A stretch of DNA of 34,796 nt from an uncultured Deinococcota bacterium (GTDB taxonomy: Bacteria; Deinococcota; Deinococci; Deinococcales; Trueperaceae). The stretch covers positions 1-34,796 of the forward strand of contig CAMZLP010000168.1 of NCBI GenBank assembly GCA_947311535.1, read 5' to 3'. Within the stretch, counting starts at the first letter, position 1. Each line of letters opens with the position of its first letter. The notes under the pieces were generated by a model. It did no database searches and was not told the DNA's origin. It saw only the letters and a list, made by a program, of their open reading frames with translations. Made by a program: the position numbers and the translations under genes. This document shows positions 1 to 9,285 of this stretch, one piece after another.

Positions 1-258
1 AGGGCTACTGAAATGAAGCTATTAACCGGCCAAGAACACAAAAAGACGGTGCTTTGTTATGAAGTCTCAAAAGCCGAGGGCGATCCATACTATCCGATAC
101 CGCAGCCCCAAAATACTGAGCTTTATAAAAAATATAAAGCCTTAGCTGATAAAGAAAAAAATGTTAGCTTTGCTGGCCGCTTGGGAACATACAAATACTA
201 TAATATGGACCAAGTGGTAGCCCAAGCATTAAAACTAGCCAAGGATTTGAGTGAATAA
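1..258 (+). CDS. glf: UDP-galactopyranose mutase, C-terminal fragment (cut by window edge)
   Basis: The reading frame is open from the first base, so the gene starts before the window; 85 C-terminal residues are visible. UDP-galactopyranose mutase is a flavoenzyme that interconverts UDP-galactopyranose and UDP-galactofuranose in the cytoplasm, giving the donor for galactofuranose-containing glycans and lipids. The visible part matches the conserved end of the family: a GDPYYPIP block about 25 residues in, a LYKKY helix, then GRLGTYKYYNMDQVVAQAL, where the paired tyrosines and the arginine line the substrate pocket in characterised members. The stop codon overlaps the GTG start of the next glycosyltransferase by 8 bases, which argues for translational coupling and a shared role in envelope glycan synthesis. 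The C-terminal signature is specific, so the family call is firm; the N-terminal FAD-binding part cannot be seen. Confidence 0.93.
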   Translation, partial: RATEMKLLTGQEHKKTVLCYEVSKAEGDPYYPIPQPQNTELYKKYKALADKEKNVSFAGRLGTYKYYNMDQVVAQALKLAKDLSE

Positions 259-1408
259 GCCTAAAATACTAATTGCCATGATTACCACAGGCAATGGTCA
301 TAAGGCACCGGCCGAGGCAATTCGGGCAGGTATTGAAAGACTCTATCCTAATAGATTTGCGATTGATGTCTTAGACTTTTCGATAGCTGTTGGCAACCCT
401 ACTTTTGATAAAATAGTCAAAGGTTCTTGGGATTGGCTGCTGGATAACCCCAAAGTTGCTTATTGGGGACAGCGTTGGATTGATAATGTGGTGCCAGTTA
501 AGATTACCCGTTTTGGTCAGGGTAAAATTGTTAGAAGAGTAGCTAAAAACAGTGCTAAATACGTGATTGCACAAAATTACAGCTTGATGATTTCTACCCA
601 TTATTTGATTTTGCAAGCTCTGGCCAAAGCCAGGAGAAAAAAGAAGATTGATATACCACTAGTTGGCATTAATACCGACCCATTTAATGGTTATGCACTC
701 TGGGCAGAAAAACACTTAGACGAAATGATTGTAACTAGTGAGCGAGCCAAAAAGGAATTAGTAGACTTTGAGGTGCCTGAGGAAAAGATTTCTATATTTG
801 GATATCCGCTCGGTTTGCAGTTTATTGACTATGGCTTATCAAGGGAAGAGGCTCGAGCCAAACTTGGCATAAAAAATAAATTCACTATCTTTCAAAGCTC
901 AGGCGGTGAAGGAATTGGTGGAAAACTAGAAGAATTTGTAAAAGCAACTTTAGGCTCTAACTTGGACCTACAACATATTGTGGCTTGCGGGCGCAATGAA
1001 CAGCTTTTGAACAATTTAAATGCTCTGTCTAAAAAATACAAGACAAAAACCAAGCTCTTGGCACAGGGCTTTATAGATAATATGCCCGACTGGCTAGCAG
1101 CTAGTGACTTGGTATTGGGCAAAGCTGGGGCTGCTTCTACTTTTGAGCCGCTTTCTTTAAATCGGCCCATATTTCATACCAGCTATGTGGCTTATAATGA
1201 AAAGGCTAATATTATTTATTGTGAAGAGAATAATCTTTCTAAATATATCCCTGAACCAGATGATTTAGTTAAGTTTTTAAATGAAGTTATGAAAGATAGA
1301 AGTATCTTGGATAAATATATTGAAAATATAAAGGCCCAAAATATCAAACCTGGAACCTTAGAAATTTCAGAGCACCTAGTCAAAAAATATTTAAGCTATG
1401 ACCAATAA
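251..1408 (+). CDS. Processive diacylglycerol glycosyltransferase / MGDG synthase-like (GT28 fold)
   Basis: The 385-residue protein resembles the MurG-like family that adds sugar from a UDP-sugar to diacylglycerol at the inner face of the membrane (MGDG synthase, UgtP type). The N-terminal glycine/histidine loop TTGNGHKAPAEAI (about residues 12-24) is the acceptor-side hallmark. It is followed by the linker block GINTDPFNGYALWAEKHLDEMIV and the donor-side GKAGAASTFEPL motif (about residue 293), which in this superfamily contacts the UDP-sugar. There is no signal peptide or clear transmembrane segment, as expected for a membrane-associated cytoplasmic enzyme. It starts with GTG inside the end of the UDP-galactopyranose mutase gene and overlaps the following flippase-like gene by 11 bases. 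The sugar (glucose or galactose) and the number of transfers cannot be read from sequence. The neighbour making UDP-galactofuranose suggests galactose, by inference. Confidence 0.85.
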   Translation: MNKPKILIAMITTGNGHKAPAEAIRAGIERLYPNRFAIDVLDFSIAVGNPTFDKIVKGSWDWLLDNPKVAYWGQRWIDNVVPVKITRFGQGKIVRRVAKNSAKYVIAQNYSLMISTHYLILQALAKARRKKKIDIPLVGINTDPFNGYALWAEKHLDEMIVTSERAKKELVDFEVPEEKISIFGYPLGLQFIDYGLSREEARAKLGIKNKFTIFQSSGGEGIGGKLEEFVKATLGSNLDLQHIVACGRNEQLLNNLNALSKKYKTKTKLLAQGFIDNMPDWLAASDLVLGKAGAASTFEPLSLNRPIFHTSYVAYNEKANIIYCEENNLSKYIPEPDDLVKFLNEVMKDRSILDKYIENIKAQNIKPGTLEISEHLVKKYLSYDQ

Positions 1409-2399
1409 ATTATTAAAAACTGTAGCTATTTCTATAATTTTTAGTAGCCTTGGTTTGGCTTGGGTTATTTATAAGCTTGGCTCTATACCCAATCTAAACT
1501 TACTTAAAGAAATAAAAGCAGCTTATTTAGTGCTTGCAATACTAGTACTACTTGGCTCTTTTATTAGCTCGAGTTTTAGAATGCAGATTTTTGCCAAGCA
1601 AATAAATCAGTCCATTAATTTGTGGCAGGCCCTGCGAATCCATATTTTAGGTATGTTTAGTGCTGCTATCACTCCAAGTGGTAGTGGCAATGCTCCTGCC
1701 ATTGCTTATATGCTCAATCACCATGGTGCCAGCCATGCTGCCGCATGGGCAGCCGCAGTAGCAACATTTGCTAACGACACAATGTTTTTTAGTTGGAGCA
1801 TGCCCATTGCTCTGGTAATTTTACATTTTTCTAAGTTATACCAAACTAGCCTAACTACTAATATTTTAGGCTTAGTGGCTATAGCTATAACCGCAACAGT
1901 ATCGTTTATATTTAGTTTTAAATTGGCTTGGCTCGAGCCTATTGTAAGTTTTACTCTAAAGGGCCCGTTAAAGCGTTTTAGAAATTCTGCTCTTGAATTT
2001 GTAAGTTCTTTGGTAATGGCTCACAATTTCTTTAAAAAAGCCCCCTTTTCATGGTACCTAAAAATTCAGGCACTAACGGCCATTGGTTGGATTAGTTTTT
2101 TTGCTACGCTTTATTTTGTAGCAACTGGGTTTAATAGTAATATTAATTTCTTTGTTTTAGAGGCTTACCAAAGTGCTATTACCACTCTTTCATTTATTAT
2201 ACCTACCCCTGGCGCTAGTGGTTTTTTTGAATTAGGCATTGCTCCCTTGCTAAAATCAGCAGGTAATGACAAAGTAGTAGCAGCCATAATTTTAGTATGG
2301 CGATTGCTAAGTTATTATTCAATCTTTATTTTAGGACCAATTGTCGGTGGTAATATTATTATTCAAAAACTAAGCAAAGAGAGCGAACTAAAAACGTGA
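1398..2399 (+). CDS. UPF0104 / flippase-like integral membrane protein
   Basis: This 333-residue protein consists mainly of hydrophobic helices; about eight membrane segments can be seen, starting at residues 8-27 and 41-58. It belongs to the lysylphosphatidylglycerol synthase transmembrane-domain family (UPF0104, AglD/MprF-N-like), recognised by the N-terminal layout, the internal ITPSGSGNAPAIAYML block near residue 93 and the late PTPGASGFFELGIAPLL motif. In MprF this domain flips aminoacylated lipid; in glycan loci relatives are thought to move or anchor lipid-linked sugars, but most are uncharacterised. It overlaps the glycosyltransferase upstream by 11 bases and the one downstream by 4 (GTGA), so it is translated as part of this glycolipid operon. 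A role in translocating the glycolipid made by its neighbours is an inference from position. Confidence 0.85.
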   Translation: MTNKLLKTVAISIIFSSLGLAWVIYKLGSIPNLNLLKEIKAAYLVLAILVLLGSFISSSFRMQIFAKQINQSINLWQALRIHILGMFSAAITPSGSGNAPAIAYMLNHHGASHAAAWAAAVATFANDTMFFSWSMPIALVILHFSKLYQTSLTTNILGLVAIAITATVSFIFSFKLAWLEPIVSFTLKGPLKRFRNSALEFVSSLVMAHNFFKKAPFSWYLKIQALTAIGWISFFATLYFVATGFNSNINFFVLEAYQSAITTLSFIIPTPGASGFFELGIAPLLKSAGNDKVVAAIILVWRLLSYYSIFILGPIVGGNIIIQKLSKESELKT

Positions 2400-3619
2400 G
2401 CAAGAAATTAAATATCCTATTAATAAGCCCAGACTATCCCAATGACCCCAAAGGTACAGGTATAGGTACTTATAGCCAATTAATGGCAAATAATTTGGCA
2501 GAATTAGGCCATCATGTCCATTTAGTCAGCCGAGCAGGGCAAAATCGGCTTATCAAAGAACAAAAAAATATAAGTTTTCATTTTATCGATATAGCAAGGC
2601 CAGATGTACCAGTAAATCCTAATTTTTTTAGACTGGTTTTCTTAGCACTTAAATCAATTAGGGCTGAATTTAAGTATCGCAAAGAAATTGCAAAAACAAT
2701 GCATAAGATATTAGATAATAATAAAATTGATATTATTGAATCAGCTGATGCATTTGCAGAAATATTGTTTTTCAAACAAAAAAATTATACCCATATCCCA
2801 CTAATTATTAGGCTTCACACGCCTTTATCAGTGGGTGAGTTATTTGATAAGAATGTTTCTGAAATCGTAAGGCGTTTAATTCGTATTCCGGAACGTAAGC
2901 AAATCTTAAAAGCCAGCCACTTAAGCGTACCAAGCCGAGCAGGGCAGATTCTTTTTCGCAAAGAAATGGCTTTGGAACATAAAGCAATTAGGGTAATTGC
3001 CAACCCACCCCCCAAAAACCTAAGCTTAAAAAAACGCTTAAAAACCAATGACTTTGAAGTAATCTATATTGGTAGAATAACAAGAACCAAGGGAATGCCA
3101 GTCTTGATGAAAGCAATTCCTATAGTACTAAAGCAAATTCCTAATGCCAAATTTACCCTAATCGGTGGAGATGCCGGAAACCCTGAGGGCTTTAAAGAAA
3201 AACTGGCTTGGCTAAAAGCTATGCTACCCGAGAATGCAAGAAAGTCGGTTGATTTTAAGGGGTATTTAGCTTTTGATGAATTTAGTTCTTATCTGGAAAA
3301 TGCAGCTGTTGCAATTATCCCATCATTATTTGACAATTTCCCTTATACCTGCCTAGAGCTGATGAGTTTTGGCAAAGCCATAGTTAGTAGTGACCAAGGT
3401 GGTATGGTTGAAATGCTTGATAACGGTAAAGCTGGAAGATTGTTTACTCCACCGAACCACAGTGAATTGGCAGAGAACATTATTGAGCTATTAAAAAACC
3501 CAGAATTGCGCCAAAAGTTGGGAGAACTAGCCCAAAAAAGAATGCTGAGCGAATACACCAAAGAGAAAATAATGCAAGAAACTGTTGAATATTATAAACA
3601 ATGTATAAATGAGCTTTAG
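2396..3619 (+). CDS. Glycosyltransferase family 4 (GT-B fold)
   Basis: The protein has 407 residues and two Rossmann-like halves. The N-terminal half opens with the acceptor-side loop GTGIGTYSQLMANNLAELGHHV (start and end quoted around residues 21-42, shared by GT4 enzymes). The C-terminal half begins with the standard VIYIGRITRTKGMPVLMKAI block near residue 220. It also has PSLFDNFPYTCLELMSFGKAI around residues 310-330; this is the position of the family E-x7-E donor-binding motif, here with Asp in place of the first Glu. GT4 enzymes retain anomeric configuration and use nucleotide sugars, often on lipid or polysaccharide acceptors. The GTG start overlaps the flippase-like gene by 4 bases. 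A second sugar transfer onto the glycolipid begun by the upstream enzyme is plausible, but the donor and acceptor are unknown. Confidence 0.88.
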   Translation: MSKKLNILLISPDYPNDPKGTGIGTYSQLMANNLAELGHHVHLVSRAGQNRLIKEQKNISFHFIDIARPDVPVNPNFFRLVFLALKSIRAEFKYRKEIAKTMHKILDNNKIDIIESADAFAEILFFKQKNYTHIPLIIRLHTPLSVGELFDKNVSEIVRRLIRIPERKQILKASHLSVPSRAGQILFRKEMALEHKAIRVIANPPPKNLSLKKRLKTNDFEVIYIGRITRTKGMPVLMKAIPIVLKQIPNAKFTLIGGDAGNPEGFKEKLAWLKAMLPENARKSVDFKGYLAFDEFSSYLENAAVAIIPSLFDNFPYTCLELMSFGKAIVSSDQGGMVEMLDNGKAGRLFTPPNHSELAENIIELLKNPELRQKLGELAQKRMLSEYTKEKIMQETVEYYKQCINEL

Positions 3620-3672
3620 AGTGTTAGACAGTCAACAAGCAAAAGCCAGCAATTAACGTTAGACTAGCCTTA

Positions 3673-6231
3673 ATGAATTTCCTATGGAAACTAGCTTTTA
3701 GAAACCTGCTGCGGCACAAGTGGCGAAGCCTAGCTACAGTTTTGGGTATATCTTTGGGCATTGCTGCTGTACTGGCTACTCTTTCGGTTGGTGACAATGT
3801 GCGGGCTAATATTGCTAGTACCTTAGAGGCCAGTACTGGTAAAGCAGATTTATTAGTTACCCCAGGCTCGCAAGGGCGGGCTATTTTTAATGTTGATGAT
3901 ATTTATGATTTGCTAGCTAACAATAGCAATGTAGAAAAAGTCTATCCAGTTTTAAATTTTAGGGCTGAGCCAAAAAGAACTATTGAAGGTTTTGAAAAAA
4001 GCGTAATCCCTGGGGTTGATTCTGGTTTCCAAATTTCGGCTAGATTAACCCAGTTTGTTGATGATTTACCTAGCACCTTGGTAGCCGGTGAGTTTCCTCA
4101 AAAGGGTTCTATGGCTATTGCTATTGCTGCTAACTTTGCCAAAGACCGAGGTATTAAGCTTGGGGATATGCTCGAGTTTAAAGCTAATCAGGCTAGTGAC
4201 TTTAAGCTAAAGGTTGTTGGTTTATTAGACCACACTTTGGGCTATGCTAGTACCAATGGCAGCCGAGTAGGTATTAGTAACTATTATGACCTAAGCGAGA
4301 TTCTAAAATACAAAAATAAAGCTTCCTTTTTTGAACTAATCCTAAAGGACTCAGTTAATCTTGAAAAAACTAAAGAAGAGCTAAGCGAACTAGTTGGTGA
4401 TAAATATGCTGTTACTTTGCCGTCTACAAGCGGTAATATTACTTTTGGAATAATAGATACTTTGCAAGCTAGTTTAAGTATTTTGGCAATTACCTTGTTG
4501 GCACTGGGTGGCTTTATGGCTTACAACACCTTTGCTGCTACAATTGTAGAACGCACCAAAGAATATGCACTTCTTAGGACAATCTGCTTGACCAAAGGTC
4601 AGGTAAAAAGCTTGGCCTTAAGTGAATCATTTATATTGAGCATTGCTGGGGTGATTACAGGCATACTTATTGGTATTTTGCTATCACTAAGCATAGTTAA
4701 ATTTAATTCTCAATTACTCGGTTATGAATTTAGAACCTTAGTCGTGCCTAGTTACGCAATTATAATTTCTTCTGTTGTTGGTATCTTAGTATCTTTATTA
4801 GCAGGTTTGCTACCAGCTATTTCGGCTAGTAACACCTCTCCTATTGCTGCAGTTAGACGCAACATTGAAAGCGAAAAAGTCAAATATCCTGGTTTGGGAT
4901 TTTTACTTTTAATACTAGGCGTATTAGCTGCTTTGTTACCTTGGCACGGCCTTTGGGCACTTATGGGTGGTTTTATTAGTATTGCTTTTATATTTTTAGG
5001 CATTAGCCTAATGAGCTCTATTATTCTAAAACCATTTAGCAAATTAGCAAGCCCTATTTTGGAGCGTATATTTGGCCTAGCTGGCAAACTTGGTGCCGAT
5101 TTTGCCTTACGCAATTCTGTAAGAAACGGGGTTGCCATAGGCACAGTAGTAATTGGTATTTCTTTAACTATTGGTGTAGGTGGCACGGTTTCTGGTATTA
5201 GCAAGGCCGTAGAAGATTGGGTTTATACAACAATTATTGGTGACATGTTTGTAACTTCGCCTGTGAGCTTTCCTAATGATTTTGAAAAACAAATTACTGA
5301 GCAAATTCCAGAAATTGATCAAACTAGTGGTGTTGGTATAAGAGTGGTTCGTTTTGCACCCGAAAACCAGACAAGAAAGCGCACAATTGCTTTAATTTTA
5401 GTAGACCCTGAGAGATTTGACCCAAAAACTGGCTTTGGTAAGTTTCAATATTTGGCCGGTAGCAATCAAAAAGGCTATGAAGCTCTTAAAGCTGGTGGCA
5501 AGGTTTTGGCAGCTAACACCATGCATGACCGCTTTGGCATAAACCTTGGTGATACTGTAAGTATACGTACTAAAGATGGCTTTGCTGACTTTCCGGTTGA
5601 GGGTATTGTAGTTGATTTTACTAGCGGTGGCGAAACTTTTGTAGCTAGTATCAATGATTTAGAACTATTTGGTGGCGGCAGCCCTGATCTTTATGTAATA
5701 ACTGTCCAAAATGGCATAACAGCTCAAGAAGCCAAAGACAAATTGCTAAAAGAATTTCCAGAATTGTATTTAGATATAACCTTAAACAAAGCCTATCAAG
5801 AGCGTATTTTAGCTTTTGTGCAGCAGAGCTTTACTTCTACCAATAGTTTATTAGCTTTAGCTATTTTTATAGCTGCCTTGAGCGTAGCAAACACTTTGGG
5901 TATGAGCTTAGTGAACCGCAAGCATGATATTGCTGTTTTACGTACTATAGGTTTAACCCGACGCGACATTAGATATGTGATTTTATCAGAAGGTATAATT
6001 GTCAGCGTTCTAGGTACTATTATTGGCCTAGCGGTTGGAATGCTCTTGGCTCGAGTAATTACTTTAGGAGCTAGTGCTTTGACAGGCTTTATATTAGAGC
6101 CATTTATCCCAATTAAATTAATCATTATTTCAATTATTATTTCACCAATATTGGGTATTATTGCCTCGTTATTACCCGCACGAAAAGCAGCTATGCAATC
6201 TCCTGTTGCTGCTCTTGGAGGACAAACTTGA
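3673..6231 (+). CDS. ABC transporter permease, duplicated FtsX/MacB-type
   Basis: This 852-residue membrane protein is built from two MacB/FtsX units. It starts with the typical LAFRNLLRHKWRSLATVLGI membrane entry (residues 7-26), then an extracytoplasmic MacB periplasmic-core-like domain (about 40-240). A first FtsX three-helix block (about 258-390) and a central hydrophobic hairpin (about 407-450) follow. A second entry helix near 485-515 leads to a second soluble domain and a final FtsX block (about 725-845) ending LPARKAAMQSPVAAL. This duplicated layout is found in permeases that extract lipids, lipoproteins or antimicrobials rather than import solutes. The stop codon overlaps the start of its ATPase by 4 bases (TTGA). 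It lies 53 bases after the glycosyltransferases in the same direction, so it may be the export pump of the glycolipid cluster; that substrate is inferred. Confidence 0.92.
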   Translation: MNFLWKLAFRNLLRHKWRSLATVLGISLGIAAVLATLSVGDNVRANIASTLEASTGKADLLVTPGSQGRAIFNVDDIYDLLANNSNVEKVYPVLNFRAEPKRTIEGFEKSVIPGVDSGFQISARLTQFVDDLPSTLVAGEFPQKGSMAIAIAANFAKDRGIKLGDMLEFKANQASDFKLKVVGLLDHTLGYASTNGSRVGISNYYDLSEILKYKNKASFFELILKDSVNLEKTKEELSELVGDKYAVTLPSTSGNITFGIIDTLQASLSILAITLLALGGFMAYNTFAATIVERTKEYALLRTICLTKGQVKSLALSESFILSIAGVITGILIGILLSLSIVKFNSQLLGYEFRTLVVPSYAIIISSVVGILVSLLAGLLPAISASNTSPIAAVRRNIESEKVKYPGLGFLLLILGVLAALLPWHGLWALMGGFISIAFIFLGISLMSSIILKPFSKLASPILERIFGLAGKLGADFALRNSVRNGVAIGTVVIGISLTIGVGGTVSGISKAVEDWVYTTIIGDMFVTSPVSFPNDFEKQITEQIPEIDQTSGVGIRVVRFAPENQTRKRTIALILVDPERFDPKTGFGKFQYLAGSNQKGYEALKAGGKVLAANTMHDRFGINLGDTVSIRTKDGFADFPVEGIVVDFTSGGETFVASINDLELFGGGSPDLYVITVQNGITAQEAKDKLLKEFPELYLDITLNKAYQERILAFVQQSFTSTNSLLALAIFIAALSVANTLGMSLVNRKHDIAVLRTIGLTRRDIRYVILSEGIIVSVLGTIIGLAVGMLLARVITLGASALTGFILEPFIPIKLIIISIIISPILGIIASLLPARKAAMQSPVAALGGQT

Positions 6232-6917
6232 ACGAATCAGCGATTAAAGCTATAAATCTTTCCAAACACTATCAGCTTGGTGATGAACTCATAAAAGCCC
6301 TAGACGGAGTTAATTTGTCGGTAGCAAAATCTGAATTTGTTGCCATAATGGGCCCTAGTGGTAGTGGTAAAAGTACTTTGATGCATCTTTTAGGCCTTTT
6401 AGACTTGGCGGATTCAGGTGAAGTATTTATAGAAGGTCAGAGTACTAAGAGCTTAAATGATGACGAATTAACAGCTTTAAGACGTGATAAGCTAGGTTTT
6501 ATTTTTCAAAATTTTGAACTAATCCCAAGTTTAAATGCTTCTGAGAATATTCTATTACCAGCTGAGGTTGCCAAGAAAAAACAAGCTGGAGAGGAACGAT
6601 TAAAAGTTTTAGCTGAGCAGTTAGGAATAACTAATAGATTAGAACATAAACCCAATCAACTCTCTGGTGGCCAAAGACAACGTATTGCTATTGCTCGAGC
6701 CTTAATTAATGACCCAGCTGTAATACTTGCCGACGAACCAACAGGAAACTTAGATAGCAAAACGAGTACAGAAGTACTTAAAGTCTTGCGCCAAGGTGTT
6801 GATAAATATAACTGGACTGTAGTAATGGTTACCCATGACCTAGCAGCTGCTAAATTTGCAGATAGAATCATAAATTTCCGTGATGGTAAGATTTATAAAA
6901 AAGATGAGCAGAAATGA
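6228..6917 (+). CDS. ABC transporter ATP-binding protein, LolD/MacB type
   Basis: A complete 229-residue nucleotide-binding domain. Walker A is GPSGSGKST (residues 42-50), the Q-loop sits in FIFQNFELIPSL, the ABC signature is LSGGQRQR (about residues 144-151), Walker B with the catalytic glutamate is VILADEPTGNLD, and the switch histidine is in VTHD. The NLD ending of Walker B and the small size are typical for the LolD/MacB/FtsE group that works with FtsX-fold permeases. Translation starts at a TTG that overlaps the permease stop codon, so subunit stoichiometry is probably set by coupling. It would drive the mechanotransmission-type pump encoded just upstream. It is followed by about 100 non-coding bases before the MMPL gene. 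Confidence 0.95.
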   Translation: MNESAIKAINLSKHYQLGDELIKALDGVNLSVAKSEFVAIMGPSGSGKSTLMHLLGLLDLADSGEVFIEGQSTKSLNDDELTALRRDKLGFIFQNFELIPSLNASENILLPAEVAKKKQAGEERLKVLAEQLGITNRLEHKPNQLSGGQRQRIAIARALINDPAVILADEPTGNLDSKTSTEVLKVLRQGVDKYNWTVVMVTHDLAAAKFADRIINFRDGKIYKKDEQK

Positions 6918-7022
6918 GAATTATTAATTGGTAAAAATTCGCTATTCTCACATTAAAAAAATTTATATTGTAAGACTGTATTCTGCATTTTGGCAGAAAC
7001 TTTATAATTGAAAAGGTGTATC
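6918..7022 (+). promoter_or_regulatory. Leader of the MMPL gene with inverted repeats and a TATAAT box
   Basis: The gap between the ATPase and the MMPL transporter contains a perfect 7-base inverted repeat (TGAGAAT 6915-6921 with ATTCTCA 6944-6950), a shorter one (TCTGC/GCAGA around 6982-6997) and a TATAAT hexamer at 7003-7008. The hexamer lies only 14 bases before the preferred TTG start and has no good -35 box at the right distance, so a separate promoter is possible but not convincing. A ribosome binding site, AAAAGGTG (7011-7018), precedes the TTG at 7023. Confidence 0.3.
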
Positions 7023-9263
7023 TTGTTAAATAAAATTAGCCACATAGTTACAAATCATCCTCTAAGAGTTTTGGCTTTTTGGTTAGTTGTTACAGTCTTG
7101 GCTATACCCTTGACTCTCAATATTGACTCTGTATTAAGTAATAATACGGGCTTTGTTGCAGGTGGAGAAGCTCAGATCCATCAAAAGATTATTGAGTCTT
7201 CTTTTATTGGGGGCTCTAATATCGAGTTAATTTTAACGGTTGAGTCAACCCAAGAAAGCGACAGCCTTGATCATCTTTCAAGCAGTTTTTTTAAAACTTT
7301 AGATGAACTAAGAAAGCTGGATATCGTAAAAGGTATTCAAACCTCAGCATCGCAACCTTTAATTCCTAACTTTAGCCCCAAAGTACGCTCGAGCCTAGCC
7401 ATAATAGAATTAAAAGCCAAAGATTTCAAAGAAATTATGGCAGCTACTGAGTTTATTAAAAAACAATTGCCAAAAAATACTAATCTGAATTACCATTTGA
7501 CAGGCTGGCCTGCGGTTAGCCACGAGATTCAAGAGATAAGTAAGACTGACTCTTTAAGGGCTGAAGTAGTTGGTCTTAGTATCAGCCTTGTAATTCTGGC
7601 GCTTGTCTTCGGCTCTCTTGTGGCAGCAACCTTGCCACTTATTGTAGCTATTATCTCCATTATTTTATCACTAGCTTTGCTTTTTATTATTGGCCAATTT
7701 ATGCCTATTACTAGCTTTGGTGAAATTATAATTTCTCTTTTGGGTTTAGCAACTGGTATTGACTATGCACTACTTATGGTAAATCGCTTTAGAGAAGAAT
7801 TATTGAATGGACTCGAGCCTAAACAAGCTGCTGAAAAAACTGTATCAACTGCCGGTAAAGCTGTTTTAATAAGTGGTCTAACCGTCTTAATTGCCTTGTC
7901 TGCTTTATTGGTACCACCGCTGAGCTTTGTAAGAAGCTTGGGTTTAACCAGCATAGTTGTAATGTTTTTTAGCGTTAGCGTATCTATTACTCTAATGCCG
8001 GCAATTTTTACACTCTTAGGCAAAAAAATAAACTTATTAAAAATAACCAGAAGAGAGCCCGGAACTAGAACTAAAAAATTCTGGGGTAATAGAGCAGAAC
8101 ATATTATGAAATTTCCTTGGCTTTGGTCTATCTTTGGAATCACAATTTTATTAGCCATTAGTTTGCCAGCGCTTTCTATGCAAGTAGATGTTTCTGGCGT
8201 GCGCGGTTTAACCAAAGAAACCGAAATTAGAAAAGCTCAGGTAATCTTAGAAAGACTGAAATTAGATAGCTTGCAACGCTCAATAGATATATTAGTAGAT
8301 TTTGGTGATAGAGGCTTTTATCATCCCTCTTCTATTAGGAAAGTTTCCAAATTAGCTCGAGCAGCTGATCAGCTAGAAAATGTAGAAAGCAGTTTTTCGG
8401 CATATAGTACCCAAGGAGTACCGTCTCTATTAGTGCAACAATATTATGCTACTAAAGATATAGCTTTAGAAAGCCCTTTGCGTAACCTAGTACAGCATAC
8501 CATTAGTGAAGATGGTAGATATGCCCTTATTAGAGTCTTTCCTAAAAACGGTGTTTCACCAGGAGTTGCCAGTGCTATATTAGCTAATTTAAGAGACAAG
8601 AGTAAAGAATTAGAATTAGAAACTGTTTTTGGTGGCTCCTATTTAAACGACAAAGAATTTGCTGATGTTTTATACAGTAGCTTCCCATTAGCAATACTAT
8701 TAGTTTATTTAGCGACTTTTATTCTTTTGGGTTTAGCTTTTAAATCTATTTTAATTCCTATTAAATCTATTTTGTTAAATACTCTGGCAGTTGGTGCTGC
8801 TTTTGGAGTGATTACCGCAGTTTTTCAATTTGGTTGGTTTGCCCCTTTATTTGGTTTAGAAGAGGGTTTAGGTTTTATAGAAACAATAGTACCGGTTTTC
8901 ATTTTTGCAGTAATTTTTGGCCTTAGTATGGATTACGAAGTCTTCTTGGTTTCACGAATTTATGAAGGGCACAAGCAAGGTCTAAGCGATAAAGAAGCTG
9001 TAAAAAATGCCTTATCTTCAACAGGCAGTATTATTAGCAGCGCTTCATTAATTATGATAGTTGTCTTTATGGTCTTTATAGCAAGCCGAGTAGTTTTGAT
9101 TAAAACTCTGAGCTTGGGTTTAAGTGTGGCAATATTATTAGATGCCACTTTAGTGCGTTCTACTTTGGTACCTGCAATCATGTCTTTGGCAGGGCATTGG
9201 AATTGGTATATGCCTAAGTTTTTTATAAAAGTTGCCGACAAAATAAACCTCAGTCACGATTAG
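7023..9263 (+). CDS. MMPL-family RND transporter
   Basis: An RND-superfamily membrane transporter of the MMPL/HpnN type, about 746 residues with two six-helix halves and large extracytoplasmic loops. The two halves carry the matching helix motifs GLATGIDYALLMVNRFREE (about residues 243-261) and GLSMDYEVFLVSRIYE (about residues 635-650); the Asp-Tyr pairs are the proton-relay residues of this family. MMPL proteins export lipids, glycolipids or small molecules using the proton gradient. An in-frame TTG lies 15 bases upstream at 7008, but the TTG at 7023 is preferred because AAAAGGTG sits 4-5 bases before it and the protein then begins MLNKISHIVTNHP, the normal family start. Its place after the glycolipid genes and ABC pump suggests envelope-lipid traffic; the cargo is unknown. 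Confidence 0.92.
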   Translation: MLNKISHIVTNHPLRVLAFWLVVTVLAIPLTLNIDSVLSNNTGFVAGGEAQIHQKIIESSFIGGSNIELILTVESTQESDSLDHLSSSFFKTLDELRKLDIVKGIQTSASQPLIPNFSPKVRSSLAIIELKAKDFKEIMAATEFIKKQLPKNTNLNYHLTGWPAVSHEIQEISKTDSLRAEVVGLSISLVILALVFGSLVAATLPLIVAIISIILSLALLFIIGQFMPITSFGEIIISLLGLATGIDYALLMVNRFREELLNGLEPKQAAEKTVSTAGKAVLISGLTVLIALSALLVPPLSFVRSLGLTSIVVMFFSVSVSITLMPAIFTLLGKKINLLKITRREPGTRTKKFWGNRAEHIMKFPWLWSIFGITILLAISLPALSMQVDVSGVRGLTKETEIRKAQVILERLKLDSLQRSIDILVDFGDRGFYHPSSIRKVSKLARAADQLENVESSFSAYSTQGVPSLLVQQYYATKDIALESPLRNLVQHTISEDGRYALIRVFPKNGVSPGVASAILANLRDKSKELELETVFGGSYLNDKEFADVLYSSFPLAILLVYLATFILLGLAFKSILIPIKSILLNTLAVGAAFGVITAVFQFGWFAPLFGLEEGLGFIETIVPVFIFAVIFGLSMDYEVFLVSRIYEGHKQGLSDKEAVKNALSSTGSIISSASLIMIVVFMVFIASRVVLIKTLSLGLSVAILLDATLVRSTLVPAIMSLAGHWNWYMPKFFIKVADKINLSHD

Positions 9264-9285
9264 TCTAAAAAAAATAAAACTTATA

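Noticed and set aside
4752-5204. 150-codon open frame antisense to the FtsX-type permease
   Set aside because: It is a shadow of a strongly coding sense gene with no ribosome site or family resemblance; the same applies to the 150-codon antisense frame at 7763-8215 and other antisense frames.
7003-7008. TATAAT as the -10 box of a separate MMPL promoter
   Set aside because: No acceptable -35 box lies 15-19 bases upstream, and transcription would begin almost at the ribosome site.
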